The notes under the pieces: generated by a model | What the model saw: the letters and a program-made list of their open reading frames with translations, nothing else | What the model was told of the DNA's origin: nothing | The model's database searches: none | Made by a program: the position numbers and the translations under genes | DNA from: Bradyrhizobium mercantei | GTDB lineage: Bacteria > Pseudomonadota > Alphaproteobacteria > Rhizobiales > Xanthobacteraceae | Reading direction: 5' to 3' | Assembly (NCBI RefSeq): GCF_001982635.1 | Contig: NZ_MKFI01000001.1 | Coordinates: 736,774-800,773, forward strand | DNA length: 64,000 bases | Shown here: piece by piece, positions 1-8,471 of the stretch | Layout of the letters: each line of letters begins with the position of its first letter | Position numbering within the stretch: the stretch's first letter is position 1

Positions 1-696
1 CACCATGATCTTGTCGCCCAGGGTGACAGCCTCGTCCACACTGTGAGTGATGAAGAGCACGGTCTTCTTCGTCTCGTCCCAGATCCGCAACAACTCTTCC
101 TGAAGAAGCGTCTTGTTCTGCTCGTCGAGCGCCGAAAACGGCTCATCCATCAGAAGGACTTCGGGATCGTTGGCGAACGCGCGCGCAATTGACACCCGCT
201 GGCGCATCCCGCCGGAGAGCTGGTGGGGATACGCTTTCGCGAACTTCGTTAGGCCTGTCCTATCAAGGTAGTGACCGACGATCTCGGCGATCTCGGCTTC
301 CGGAACCGCCCTGAGCTTCAACGCGTACGCCGCGTTGTCCCAGACGGTCATCCACGGGAAGATGGCGTCTCCCTGGAATACCATCGACATACGCGGCGAC
401 TTGCCCGCCGTCTGGGCGCATTCGACCGTGCCGACGCTAGGCCTTTCCAGACCCGCGAGCATGCGCAGCAGCGTGGTCTTCCCGCAGCCGCTCGGCCCTA
501 CGATCACGAAGAACGAGCCGTCCGGAATTTCCAGCGAAACGCCATCAATGGCGGTGAATACGCGGTCTCCCGTCTTGAAGTGCTTGTGCACCCCGGAAAA
601 ACGCACCTTGCACTTCGAAGCATCCTTAGCGGAGGCCTGACCTCCGCGGGGCATTTCGATGACTGCCGCACCTGCAACGTTCGCGGGTTTGTTCAT
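1..696 (-). CDS. ABC transporter ATP-binding protein, Tau/Ssu/nitrate type (C-terminus cut by window edge)
   Basis: Cytoplasmic ATPase of an ABC importer. Reading left from ATG at 696, the frame stays open for 232 codons to the window edge. It shows Walker A (GPSGCGKTT), the signature LSGGMRQR, Walker B (VLLMDEP) followed by FSALDEQ, and the switch histidine in FITHS. The FSALDEQ sequence and the neighbouring SsuA/TauA-like binding protein place it in the family that imports sulfonates, nitrate or small aromatic acids. Its start lies 24 bp downstream of the binding-protein stop on the same strand, so the two form one operon. The permease is not in the window and probably lies to the left. The substrate cannot be read from sequence. 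Confidence 0.93.
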   Translation of the reverse strand, partial: MNKPANVAGAAVIEMPRGGQASAKDASKCKVRFSGVHKHFKTGDRVFTAIDGVSLEIPDGSFFVIVGPSGCGKTTLLRMLAGLERPSVGTVECAQTAGKSPRMSMVFQGDAIFPWMTVWDNAAYALKLRAVPEAEIAEIVGHYLDRTGLTKFAKAYPHQLSGGMRQRVSIARAFANDPEVLLMDEPFSALDEQNKTLLQEELLRIWDETKKTVLFITHSVDEAVTLGDKIMV

Positions 697-719
697 GGCC
701 TGCCTGACGGTTGTGTGTG

Positions 720-1784
720 TCAATTGGTTTTCGCGCTGTTTCCGAGTTCCTTCACTGCCCGCTCGGCGAAGGACATATCGATCAACTGCTCAATGTCGAC
801 GTTGCCCTGAATGAGGCCACGAGCCTTGAAGAACGCATAGTCCTTCTTCATCCCGTCGACATTGAGCTTTCCGTCCGGATCGCAGCCGTGCGGCACCATC
901 GCGCGGATAAGCGCCTCGTCCTTCAATTGTGTGTATCCCTTGTAAGCGGCGACGACCTTGTCGGCCGCCTCGTTCGTCAGCATCTTTCCGTCCTTGTAGG
1001 CGGAATCAAAGAGACGGCACGCACGAAGGAAGGCTTTCATGAATCCGACCGCGGTCGCAGCCCGGTTCTTCATCAATGCGCCGGAATAGATCATCACGCC
1101 GAGGACGTCGTTTGGATAAATCTGGTCGCCGGTCGCGATACGAACCGCGGACCCTTGGTTCAACGCCACCGTGGCATGCGGTTCGGTCACGAAGGCGGCG
1201 TCGATGGCCTTGTTACCAAGCGCCACGGCCAATTCGGAGTGTCCGAGATACGCGATGTTCACGTCATCGAAGGAAAGCCCGCCGAGTTTCAGCAGCTCGT
1301 TCAACGTGGACTCGGCCGCCCCACCCTTCGACTGCGTGCCGATGTTCATTCCTTTCAGGTCGGCATACGTCTTGTATTTTCCGCTTTCGACCAAGTCCTT
1401 GCGGACCAGAAACTGCATATAGCCGTGCCCGGGCGGCATGGACGCCCGGTCGGACACGATTTTAAGATCGACGCCTCGAACTGAAAGATTGTTTAGGCCG
1501 GCGGCGACAACCCCGGCAGCCACGTCGAGCTGTCCAGTACCGAGTGGCGCAACCATCTGAGCGCCCGACTTGAACGGCACGAAGTCGACCTCGATACCTT
1601 CGGCTTTGAAGTAGCCTTCCGACTTCGCCAGATGGAGCGCCACGTCACCGGTCGACCCCAGGACTCCGACCTTGACGATCGACGGCTGTTGAGCGCGAGC
1701 GCCCGACAAAGCCGGAAGAAAGGTCAACAACGACAGCGCGATTGCCAAACCAGGGACGCGCAGAGAAAAATTCCAGCCTTGCAT
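720..1784 (-). CDS. ABC transporter substrate-binding protein (NMT1/SsuA/TauA-like)
   Basis: Periplasmic binding protein of about 354 residues. I chose ATG 1784 because a strong ribosome site (GGGAGGAG) stands just upstream and the protein then opens with a normal signal peptide ending near ARA-QQP. The frame extends further upstream to 1910, but that would cover the 18-bp palindrome at 1901. Typical features are VKVGVLGSTGD near the mature N-terminus and a two-lobe NMT1-like body (LAKSEGYFKAEGIEVDFVPF). It is the first gene of the operon with the ATPase at 1-696 and is divergent from the homoprotocatechuate genes, so it may import the aromatic acid they degrade. That link is inference. Confidence 0.9.
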   Translation of the reverse strand: MQGWNFSLRVPGLAIALSLLTFLPALSGARAQQPSIVKVGVLGSTGDVALHLAKSEGYFKAEGIEVDFVPFKSGAQMVAPLGTGQLDVAAGVVAAGLNNLSVRGVDLKIVSDRASMPPGHGYMQFLVRKDLVESGKYKTYADLKGMNIGTQSKGGAAESTLNELLKLGGLSFDDVNIAYLGHSELAVALGNKAIDAAFVTEPHATVALNQGSAVRIATGDQIYPNDVLGVMIYSGALMKNRAATAVGFMKAFLRACRLFDSAYKDGKMLTNEAADKVVAAYKGYTQLKDEALIRAMVPHGCDPDGKLNVDGMKKDYAFFKARGLIQGNVDIEQLIDMSFAERAVKELGNSAKTN

Positions 1785-1900
1785 GTCAGCTCCTCCCGGT
1801 GTCCATTGGATGGACATCATTGTCATTTTCGTGTACCCGCAAACGTCCGAGGGAGTCAAGTAGAGCCGATCGCCGCAGCCAAACCGGTTCCGCGATTGAC

Positions 1901-1918
1901 TACTTAACATGTTAAGTA
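1901..1918. promoter_or_regulatory. Perfect 18-bp palindrome between divergent transporter and hpaE operons
   Basis: TACTTAACATGTTAAGTA is identical to its own reverse complement. It sits in the 183-bp gap between the start of the ABC binding protein (1784, minus) and hpaE (1968, plus), where an operator would control both directions. The regulator is unknown; the IclR protein at 7402 or a regulator outside the window are candidates. I did not notice another copy in the window. Confidence 0.7.
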
Positions 1919-1967
1919 TATCTGTCGCGCGGCGTTGATCGCCTCAATCGACAAAGGGAGGGAGAAA

Positions 1968-3485
1968 ATGTCGGATCTCGAAGTCAATCTCGCGAAGGCG
2001 GAGAAGTACCTCGCGCGCTTTGGAACGCACGGCGTCCTCAACCACATCGGAGGCAAGTCGCTGCCGGCAATTGACGGCGAGACGTTTGAAACGCTGTCCC
2101 CCGTGGATCTGAAGTGCATCGCAAAAGTCGCCCGCGGCAAAGCGGCGGACATCGACCGTGCTGCCGCCGCCGCGAAGAGCGCATTTCCGGCATGGGCCGC
2201 TTTGGATGGCGAAAAACGCAAGTCGATGCTCCACAAGATCGCGGACGCCATCGTGGCCCGCGCCGAAGAGATCGCGTTCGTCGAGTGCATGGACACGGGC
2301 CAGTCCTTGAAGTTCATGGCGAAAGCAGCCCTGCGCGGCGCGGAGAACTTCAGGTTTTTCGCAGATCGCGCGCCGGAAGCGCGCGACGGCAACACGTTGC
2401 ACGCTCCCGGTCAGATCAACATGACGAGCCGACAGCCGATCGGCCCCGTCGGAATCATCACGCCGTGGAACACGCCCTTCATGCTTTCCACCTGGAAGAT
2501 CGCGCCGGCCTTGGCGGCAGGATGCACGATCGTCCATAAGCCGGCCGAGTTCTCCCCACTTACGGCGCGGTTGTTGATCGAGATTGCCGAAGAAGCGGGT
2601 CTTCCCCCCGGCGTCTGGAATCTCGTTAACGGCTTCGGGGAGGATGCAGGAAAGGCACTCACTGAGCATCCCGACATCAAGGCTATCGGGTTCGTAGGCG
2701 AGAGCCGGACGGGCTCTCTCATCATGAAGCAGGGAGCGGACACGCTTAAGCGCGTGCATTTCGAGCTAGGCGGCAAGAATCCCGTGATCGTCTTTGCCGA
2801 CGCCGACCTCGAGCGGGCCGCGGAGGCGGCCGTCTTCATGATCTACTCGCTGAACGGCGAACGCTGTACCTCATCTTCGCGTCTGCTGGTCGAGGATTCG
2901 ATCTACGACAAGTTCTCGGCAATGGTTGCCGACAAGGCGAAGCGCATTCCCGTCGGCCATCCGCTCGATCCTAAGACGGTCGTGGGCCCCCTGATCCATC
3001 CGGTCCACGAGAAGAAGGTCCTGCAGTACATCGACATCGGCAAGAACGGCGGCGCGACGCTCGCTGCCGGCGGCGAAAAAGTCACCGGGCCCGGCGGAGG
3101 CTGTTACGTCGCTCCGACCCTCTTCACCGATGTGACAAATGACATGCGCATTGCACAGGAAGAAATCTTCGGTCCGGTGTTGAGCGCGATTCGCTTCAAG
3201 AACGAGGAGGAAGCGCTGCGGATCGCCAACGACACGCAGTACGGTCTTACCGGATATCTTTGGACCTCGGACGTCACCAGGGCCTTCCGCTTCACGAACG
3301 CCCTGCAAGCCGGAATGATCTGGGTCAACTCCGAGAACGTACGCCATCTTCCGGCACCGTTCGGCGGGCTGAAGAGCTCAGGTATCGGTCGCGACGGCGG
3401 CGACTGGTCCTTCGATTTCTACATGGAAACCAAAAACGTCGCGTTCGCCATTTCGCAGCACGCGATCCAAAAACTCGCTCGCTGA
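1968..3485 (+). CDS. hpaE: 5-carboxymethyl-2-hydroxymuconate semialdehyde dehydrogenase
   Basis: NAD-dependent aldehyde dehydrogenase of 505 residues that oxidises the ring-cleavage product of homoprotocatechuate to the dicarboxylic acid. ALDH landmarks are visible: IITPWNTPFM, the catalytic glutamate in FELGGKNP, the catalytic cysteine in NGERCTSSSR, and EEIFGPV. ATG 1968 is preferred because GGGAGG precedes it; an in-frame upstream codon at 1935 has none. HpaD starts 12 bp after the stop. A second, 5'-truncated copy lies inverted at 28464-29735. Assignment to HpaE rather than a generic ALDH rests on similarity and on the adjacent hpaD. Confidence 0.92.
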   Translation: MSDLEVNLAKAEKYLARFGTHGVLNHIGGKSLPAIDGETFETLSPVDLKCIAKVARGKAADIDRAAAAAKSAFPAWAALDGEKRKSMLHKIADAIVARAEEIAFVECMDTGQSLKFMAKAALRGAENFRFFADRAPEARDGNTLHAPGQINMTSRQPIGPVGIITPWNTPFMLSTWKIAPALAAGCTIVHKPAEFSPLTARLLIEIAEEAGLPPGVWNLVNGFGEDAGKALTEHPDIKAIGFVGESRTGSLIMKQGADTLKRVHFELGGKNPVIVFADADLERAAEAAVFMIYSLNGERCTSSSRLLVEDSIYDKFSAMVADKAKRIPVGHPLDPKTVVGPLIHPVHEKKVLQYIDIGKNGGATLAAGGEKVTGPGGGCYVAPTLFTDVTNDMRIAQEEIFGPVLSAIRFKNEEEALRIANDTQYGLTGYLWTSDVTRAFRFTNALQAGMIWVNSENVRHLPAPFGGLKSSGIGRDGGDWSFDFYMETKNVAFAISQHAIQKLAR

Positions 3486-3497
3486 TAGGAGACGCCC

Positions 3498-4478
3498 ATG
3501 CCCATCCCTGCCCCGAATCTCTACCCTCCTTTCAATATTGTACGTCTGAGCCACGTCGAGCTCGCCGTCACCGATCTTCCCAAGGCCCGCGCATTTTATG
3601 TGGACACCCTAGGACTGCAGGTGACCGACGAGACGTCGGAGACGATCTACCTTCGCGCCATGGAAGAGCGCGGTCATCACTGCATTGTCCTGAAGAAGAG
3701 CACGAAGGCACTCGCCCGCGAATTGGGTTTCAAGGTCTTCGGCGAAGAGGATCTCGATAAGGCCGCCCATTTCTTCAAGAACAAGGGGCTGCCGGTGGAA
3801 TGGGTCGAGCGGCCCTATCAATCGCGCACGTTTCGCACCAGGGATCCTCATGGCATCCCGCTGGAATTCTATTCCAAGATGGACAGGCTTCCGCCGATTC
3901 ACCAGAAGTACGCTCTCTACAAGGGCGTCAAGCCGCTGCGCATCGACCACTTCAACTGCTTCTCTCCCGACGTCGATGCCTCGGTGGCGTTCTACAACGA
4001 GATCGGGTTCCGGGTCACCGAATACACCGAGGACGAGGAGAGCGGTCGTCTTTGGGCGGCCTGGACGCACCGCAAGGGCGGCGTGCATGACATAGCGTTC
4101 ACGAACGGACGCGGTCCCCGCCTTCACCACACCGCCTTCTGGGTTCCTACGCCTCTTAACATCATTGATCTCTGCGATTTGATGGCCACCACCGGATGGG
4201 TGAAGAACATCGAGCGCGGGCCAGGCCGGCACGGAATTTCGAACGCGTTCTTCCTCTATATCCGCGATCCCGACGGACATCGGATCGAAATCTACTGTTC
4301 CGATTACCAGACCGTCGATCCCGATCTGGAGCCGATCAAATGGGACCTCAAGGATCCTCAACGCCAGACGCTCTGGGGCGCTCCCGCTCCGAAATCCTGG
4401 TTTGAAGAGGGCAGCGGATTCGTCGACGCCGCGATCCGCGAGTCCGTATTGGCCGCCCAACCCATTGTGGCTCCCTGA
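3498..4478 (+). CDS. hpaD: 3,4-dihydroxyphenylacetate 2,3-dioxygenase (type I extradiol)
   Basis: Opens the aromatic ring of homoprotocatechuate next to the diol. It is 326 residues in two vicinal-oxygen-chelate halves, as in the Brevibacterium/Arthrobacter type enzymes, not the type III enterobacterial HpaD. The 2-His-1-Glu metal site is visible as His151 (RIDHFN), the His210-His211 pair (LHHTAF) and Glu264 (HRIEIY), with the second-sphere histidine at 197 (GVHDIAF). A clear ribosome site (TAGGAGACGCCC) precedes ATG 3498. The product is passed to HpaE encoded just upstream. A close paralogue is at 27458-28438. Confidence 0.93.
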   Translation: MPIPAPNLYPPFNIVRLSHVELAVTDLPKARAFYVDTLGLQVTDETSETIYLRAMEERGHHCIVLKKSTKALARELGFKVFGEEDLDKAAHFFKNKGLPVEWVERPYQSRTFRTRDPHGIPLEFYSKMDRLPPIHQKYALYKGVKPLRIDHFNCFSPDVDASVAFYNEIGFRVTEYTEDEESGRLWAAWTHRKGGVHDIAFTNGRGPRLHHTAFWVPTPLNIIDLCDLMATTGWVKNIERGPGRHGISNAFFLYIRDPDGHRIEIYCSDYQTVDPDLEPIKWDLKDPQRQTLWGAPAPKSWFEEGSGFVDAAIRESVLAAQPIVAP

Positions 4479-4493
4479 CTTCGACCGAGCGCT

Positions 4494-4517
4494 CCGCCGA
4501 GAAAAGCTTCTCGGCGG
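4494..4517 (+). terminator. Intercistronic hairpin after hpaD
   Basis: CCGCCGAGAA and TTCTCGGCGG form a perfect 10-bp stem around an AAGC loop, 15 bp after the hpaD stop and before the ribosome site of the next gene. There is no T-run, so a partial terminator or RNA-stability element is more likely than a full stop. Confidence 0.55.
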
Positions 4518-4541
4518 CGCGCGTTACCCAGGAGATCGACC

Positions 4542-5438
4542 ATGAAATTCGAATACGGACGCCTTGCCACAGTCTCGGTCACAGGGAAGACGCGTTATGG
4601 CGCGATCACCGACAAGGGCTTCATTGACCTATCGGCGAGATTTGATTCCACCTGGCCTAGCCTCCGAAACGTTATCGAAAGCGATGCGCTGGAGAAATTG
4701 GTCGAGATCAGCGGCGGATTGTCAGAAGATTTTCCGATGTCGGAATTGACGTTTCTACCGCCGGTGCCCAATCCTGAGAAGATTATTTGCGTGGGCGTGA
4801 ACTATCCCGACCGGAACGAAGAGTACAAAGACGGCCAGGCGGCTCCTCAAAATCCATCACTGTTTCCGCGTTTCCCACGCTCTTTCGTGGGACACGAGGC
4901 TCCCCTAAGCAGACCGCCTGAATCTCCTCAATTGGACTATGAAGGAGAGATCGTTCTCGTCATCGGTAAAGCAGGACGCCGTATTGCCGAAGAAAACGCG
5001 CTAGACCACGTCGCCGCGATCACCCTCTGCAACGAGGGGACCATCCGTGATTGGGTAAGGCACGCGAAGTTCAACGTCACTCAGGGGAAGAACTTCGACG
5101 CAACCGGCGCAATCGGTCCTTGGCTGGTGCCCTTCAGAAAAGAAGAGCAGATCGCCGACATCCGGCTAGTCACGCGTGTCAATGGCGAGATCCGCCAAGA
5201 GGATCGGACGGGCCGCATGATCTTCCCCTTCAGGAAGCTGATAAACTACATCTCCACCTTCACCACCCTCGTACCCGGCGATCTGATCGTGACCGGCACC
5301 CCGACTGGGGCAGGCGCACGCCTGAACCCTCCCCGCTGGCTCAAGCCGGGTGACTCCATCGAGATCGAAGCCGAGGGTATCGGTGTCCTGCGAAATGGGG
5401 TCGCGGACGAGCGGGCAGAAACTCTCCAGTCCTTGTAG
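4542..5438 (+). CDS. Fumarylacetoacetate hydrolase-family protein, HpaG-like
   Basis: Protein of 298 residues with the FAH/HpaG fold. In E. coli, HpaG decarboxylates and isomerises 5-oxo-pent-3-ene-1,2,5-tricarboxylate, the step after HpaE. The sequence shows the E-x-E metal pair at Glu134/Glu136 (LDYEGEIVLV), the conserved VTQGKNFD stretch and the C-terminal GDLIVTGTPTGAGA. Ribosome site CAGGAG lies 8 bp before ATG 4542. Its place directly after hpaE-hpaD supports the HpaG role. It is shorter than E. coli HpaG, which is a duplicated two-domain protein, so whether it covers both reactions is unclear. A paralogue is at 26539-27414. Confidence 0.85.
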   Translation: MKFEYGRLATVSVTGKTRYGAITDKGFIDLSARFDSTWPSLRNVIESDALEKLVEISGGLSEDFPMSELTFLPPVPNPEKIICVGVNYPDRNEEYKDGQAAPQNPSLFPRFPRSFVGHEAPLSRPPESPQLDYEGEIVLVIGKAGRRIAEENALDHVAAITLCNEGTIRDWVRHAKFNVTQGKNFDATGAIGPWLVPFRKEEQIADIRLVTRVNGEIRQEDRTGRMIFPFRKLINYISTFTTLVPGDLIVTGTPTGAGARLNPPRWLKPGDSIEIEAEGIGVLRNGVADERAETLQSL

Positions 5439-5488
5439 GCGCTAACCGGCAAAACATTCCGAGCAACGCCAAAGAATCGGAGAGCGGC

Positions 5489-7195
5489 ATGTCGAAAAAT
5501 ACGATCATTCGCGTTCTGTCCATCATGACCCTCGTCGGCCCGTGCGGCCGCGAAGCAGTTGCAGCGGATGCCCCAACGGCTTCGATCGCGCGGACGTTCG
5601 GCACCGCTCAGAGCTGTGCCGACTTGGCGAAGACCTTCAAATCCGATGGTGCGACGATTGTTTCGGCTGAAGTGCGGTCAGCCACCGTCCAAACCGACGC
5701 AGCGCCTGCATTGCCGGCCCACTGCGAAGTCATCGGCGCGATCGACGAGCGCACCGGCAGTGACGGGCTTCCCTACGCAATAAAATTTCATATGCGAATA
5801 CCAATTGGGGAGGCCTGGAACGGCCGCTTCGTGTTCAGCGGAGGCGGCGGCTCTAACGGAGAGCTAGGCAATGCGATGACCGTCAACGGCACCAGCGTTT
5901 CGCCGCTCGCGAAAGGTTGGGCCGTCCTGTCTCAGAACGCTGGCCATGATAATGCCATCGACGACGTTCCGGAGAAGGGCGGCATCCGCGCCTTCGGCTT
6001 CGAATTCCGCGCACGACAGGATAACTGGTATCGTTCTCATGGTCGCGCGACCGCAGTCGCCAAGGATGTGATCAAGGCGTTCGCCGGCAATGGGCCGACG
6101 CGGTCCTACTTCGCCGGCTGCTCCAAAGGCGGACAGGAGGCCGGAATGGTCAGTCAGCGGTATCCTGACCTGTTCGACGGGATCGTCATGGGCGACCCTC
6201 TTCTGAATGCGCCGATGTCTTCGAACGTGCGGCCCGCCTGGATCGCACAGGTGTTCGGCCGCCTCGCGCGCGACCAAGGGCTGGTCGATCGCAATGGCCT
6301 GCCCTTCATCAACAAAGCATTCACCGATACGAATTTGGCGGTCCTGCGGAACGGGGTCACGCAGCAGTGCGACGCCCTCGACGGCGTGCAGGACGGAATG
6401 TCCCAAGATTTCCGGGCATGCAGCGCCAAATTTAAACCGTCGAGCCTGCGCTGCGCGCCCGGGCAGTCGGCAAACTGCCTCGATGACGCTCATGTCACGG
6501 CTCTCGAGAAGATGATGGGGAGCTATCCGGGCGATAATATCTCCTGGGACTACGATCTGGGGCTCGTGGAAGGCATGTACCGGAGCTGGTGGCTAGGCAA
6601 GTACGACTCCGTGCAATCCGGCAATCTGTGGATCGGGCGGGCTGGCGCGACGCTTTATGTAACTCCGCCTCACGCGGTGCACGCAACGCTCAACAATGGA
6701 TCGGAGCCCTATCGGTACTTTCTGGACTTCAATTTCGGGACCGATATCGCTGGTTCATTCGCCTCGACCGCCGACTTCCCCGAGTCGAGCTGGGACCAGT
6801 CTTTCGTAGGGACCGACCTCTCCGCCTTCAGGGCCCACGGCGGTAAGATGCTCGTTTACCATGGGGCTTCCGACGGCGCGTTTCCGATCGGTCAGACAGC
6901 TGCCTGGGTGGAAAAGATCAACGCCGCCAACGGTGGCGATGCGACCAGCTTCTTGCGTTTCTACTCGGTGCCCGGCATGGGACATTGTGGCGGTGGCCCA
7001 GCAACCAGCAGCTTCGACATGCTCACGGCGGTGCAGGAATGGGTCGAGAACGGCAAGGTGCCGGAAATGGTGCTTGCCACAGCTCCCAGCGGTACGCCAT
7101 GGCCTGGCCGCACGCGTCCTCTGTGCACCTGGCCCAGAGTCGCCCGCTACATCTCGGGAGACGTCGAGAATGCATCGAGCTTCAGGTGCGAGTAA
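5489..7195 (+). CDS. Tannase/feruloyl esterase family protein (secreted)
   Basis: Serine esterase of 568 residues with an N-terminal signal (MSKNTIIRVLSIMTLVG). It has the tannase-family CS-D-HC arrangement: Cys211-Ser212 in GCSKGGQ, Asp462 in HGASDGAFP, and His499-Cys500 in GMGHCGGG, where the two cysteines normally form a disulfide joining serine and histidine. A calcium-loop-like CDALDGVQDG lies near residue 294. The family cleaves esters of gallic, ferulic and related acids, and includes MHETase. Ribosome site GGAGAG precedes ATG 5489, 50 bp after the FAH gene, so it is probably co-transcribed with the hpa genes. It may release phenolic acids in the periplasm. Confidence 0.9.
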   Translation: MSKNTIIRVLSIMTLVGPCGREAVAADAPTASIARTFGTAQSCADLAKTFKSDGATIVSAEVRSATVQTDAAPALPAHCEVIGAIDERTGSDGLPYAIKFHMRIPIGEAWNGRFVFSGGGGSNGELGNAMTVNGTSVSPLAKGWAVLSQNAGHDNAIDDVPEKGGIRAFGFEFRARQDNWYRSHGRATAVAKDVIKAFAGNGPTRSYFAGCSKGGQEAGMVSQRYPDLFDGIVMGDPLLNAPMSSNVRPAWIAQVFGRLARDQGLVDRNGLPFINKAFTDTNLAVLRNGVTQQCDALDGVQDGMSQDFRACSAKFKPSSLRCAPGQSANCLDDAHVTALEKMMGSYPGDNISWDYDLGLVEGMYRSWWLGKYDSVQSGNLWIGRAGATLYVTPPHAVHATLNNGSEPYRYFLDFNFGTDIAGSFASTADFPESSWDQSFVGTDLSAFRAHGGKMLVYHGASDGAFPIGQTAAWVEKINAANGGDATSFLRFYSVPGMGHCGGGPATSSFDMLTAVQEWVENGKVPEMVLATAPSGTPWPGRTRPLCTWPRVARYISGDVENASSFRCE

Positions 7196-7367
7196 TTCTC
7201 AGGGACAGCCCCCTCTCCGCCGGAAATCCCGCAGCCAGGGCCAGCCGCAGGACGACCCCACCTGACCGCCCCTCGGACTCGTGTCTCGATGACCCGCTTT
7301 AGGGAAATTTAAACCAGTTGTTCCGTTCCAGGGCTGTTGCGAAGCCCGGGCATCCTATATTGTTGAA

Positions 7368-7384
7368 CTGAAAACCGATTTCAG
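7368..7384 (+). promoter_or_regulatory. Candidate operator before the IclR gene
   Basis: CTGAAA-ACCGA-TTTCAG is a perfect 6-bp inverted repeat with a 5-bp spacer, 17 bp before the ATG of the IclR regulator. Its size and position suit autoregulation by an IclR protein. Binding is inferred. Confidence 0.45.
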
Positions 7385-7401
7385 ATTCACCGCGGGGTAG
7401 G

Positions 7402-8265
7402 ATGGCGAAACAGCGTAGGAAGGAGGCCGCCCAAGTGGAGGCCGGAATGTCGAGCGTGCGGGCCGTGGATCGCGCGATCGCGATTTTGCAGTGCTTTACC
7501 GCCGACCAACCCGCGATGAGCGTGATCGAGATCCAGAAGCGCGTTGGTCTGAGCCGTCCAACACTTTACAGGCTGTTGCACACGCTCTCTACCCGCGGAT
7601 TGATTTACGCCGAAGGTGATCCACAAAGGTTCAAGCTCGCGCATGGCGTGATGAAACTATCGCACGTCTGGTTGAGCGGCCTCGATGTCGTAAACGTCGC
7701 TCGTCCCATCCTAGAAGAATTGCGTGACGTCACCGGGGAAACGGCCGCGTTGTTTCGCCTGGAGGAGGATCGCAGCATCTGCATTCTCGAATGCGAAAGC
7801 CGTCACGTTCTGGCGATCAGCCGCGGCGTTGGATCTTCGATGAAAATTCCGCAAGGCGCGACGGGCAAGGCGCTGCTGGCTTTCATGCCTTCCGAACGGC
7901 AGGCTGAGTTTCTTTCAGGCATTCCCAAAGATTCTCAACGAACCAATCTGGACGAGGCGCTGCGCGCGGCCGCGCATAATGGTTATACCATCAGCCGTGG
8001 AGAGATTTTCGTGGGCGCGATAGCCGTCGCAGCACCCTATTTCGATCACCGGGGAAGCGTCGTAGGGTCGGTCGGACTCTACGGCCCCGCTGCGCGCGTC
8101 AGCGAGGAGAAAATCTCGGAGTTCGCGCGATTGGTCCGCGAGGCCGGCCATACGATTTCGACTCTGCTGGGCTCCCAGGCTCCCACTGAACTCCCGCAAG
8201 AGAACAAACCGAAATCTGTCGAAGCCGCTCCGATGAAACGCACCCGCAGGGCGGTGAAAGCCTAA
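7402..8265 (+). CDS. IclR-family transcriptional regulator
   Basis: 287 residues. A winged helix-turn-helix at about 18-80 (SVIEIQKRVGLSRPTLYRLLHTL) is followed by an IclR effector domain at about 95-260 (LEELRDVTGETAALFRLEED, PQGATGKALLAF). A basic tail ends the protein. It lies between the tannase and a flavin monooxygenase, all in the same direction, so it probably controls one or both of these aromatic-degradation units. The effector is unknown. A second possible start, Met16, is less likely because ATG 7402 has GGGGTAG upstream. Confidence 0.9.
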   Translation: MAKQRRKEAAQVEAGMSSVRAVDRAIAILQCFTADQPAMSVIEIQKRVGLSRPTLYRLLHTLSTRGLIYAEGDPQRFKLAHGVMKLSHVWLSGLDVVNVARPILEELRDVTGETAALFRLEEDRSICILECESRHVLAISRGVGSSMKIPQGATGKALLAFMPSERQAEFLSGIPKDSQRTNLDEALRAAAHNGYTISRGEIFVGAIAVAAPYFDHRGSVVGSVGLYGPAARVSEEKISEFARLVREAGHTISTLLGSQAPTELPQENKPKSVEAAPMKRTRRAVKA

Positions 8266-8471
8266 GGCGACTGCCATCTAATCGCCCATCGTTTCTCTGC
8301 CGGCCGGCGAGCCATGTCCGTAGAATAGACAGCGAGTTCATAACGCGCTAAGTCTGCGGATGGGCTATCCGGCTGCTTGGCCGGTTATTGCCCGCATTTT
8401 TCCGCTGTCGATCACGGAGGCAATGTGGACGCCGATCCCGCCCACCGGAAAACGTCTTCTCGGGCAATCGC

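Noticed and set aside
720..1910. A longer binding-protein start at 1910
   Set aside because: It would add 42 residues before the signal peptide and cover the perfect palindrome; ATG 1784 has a strong ribosome site.
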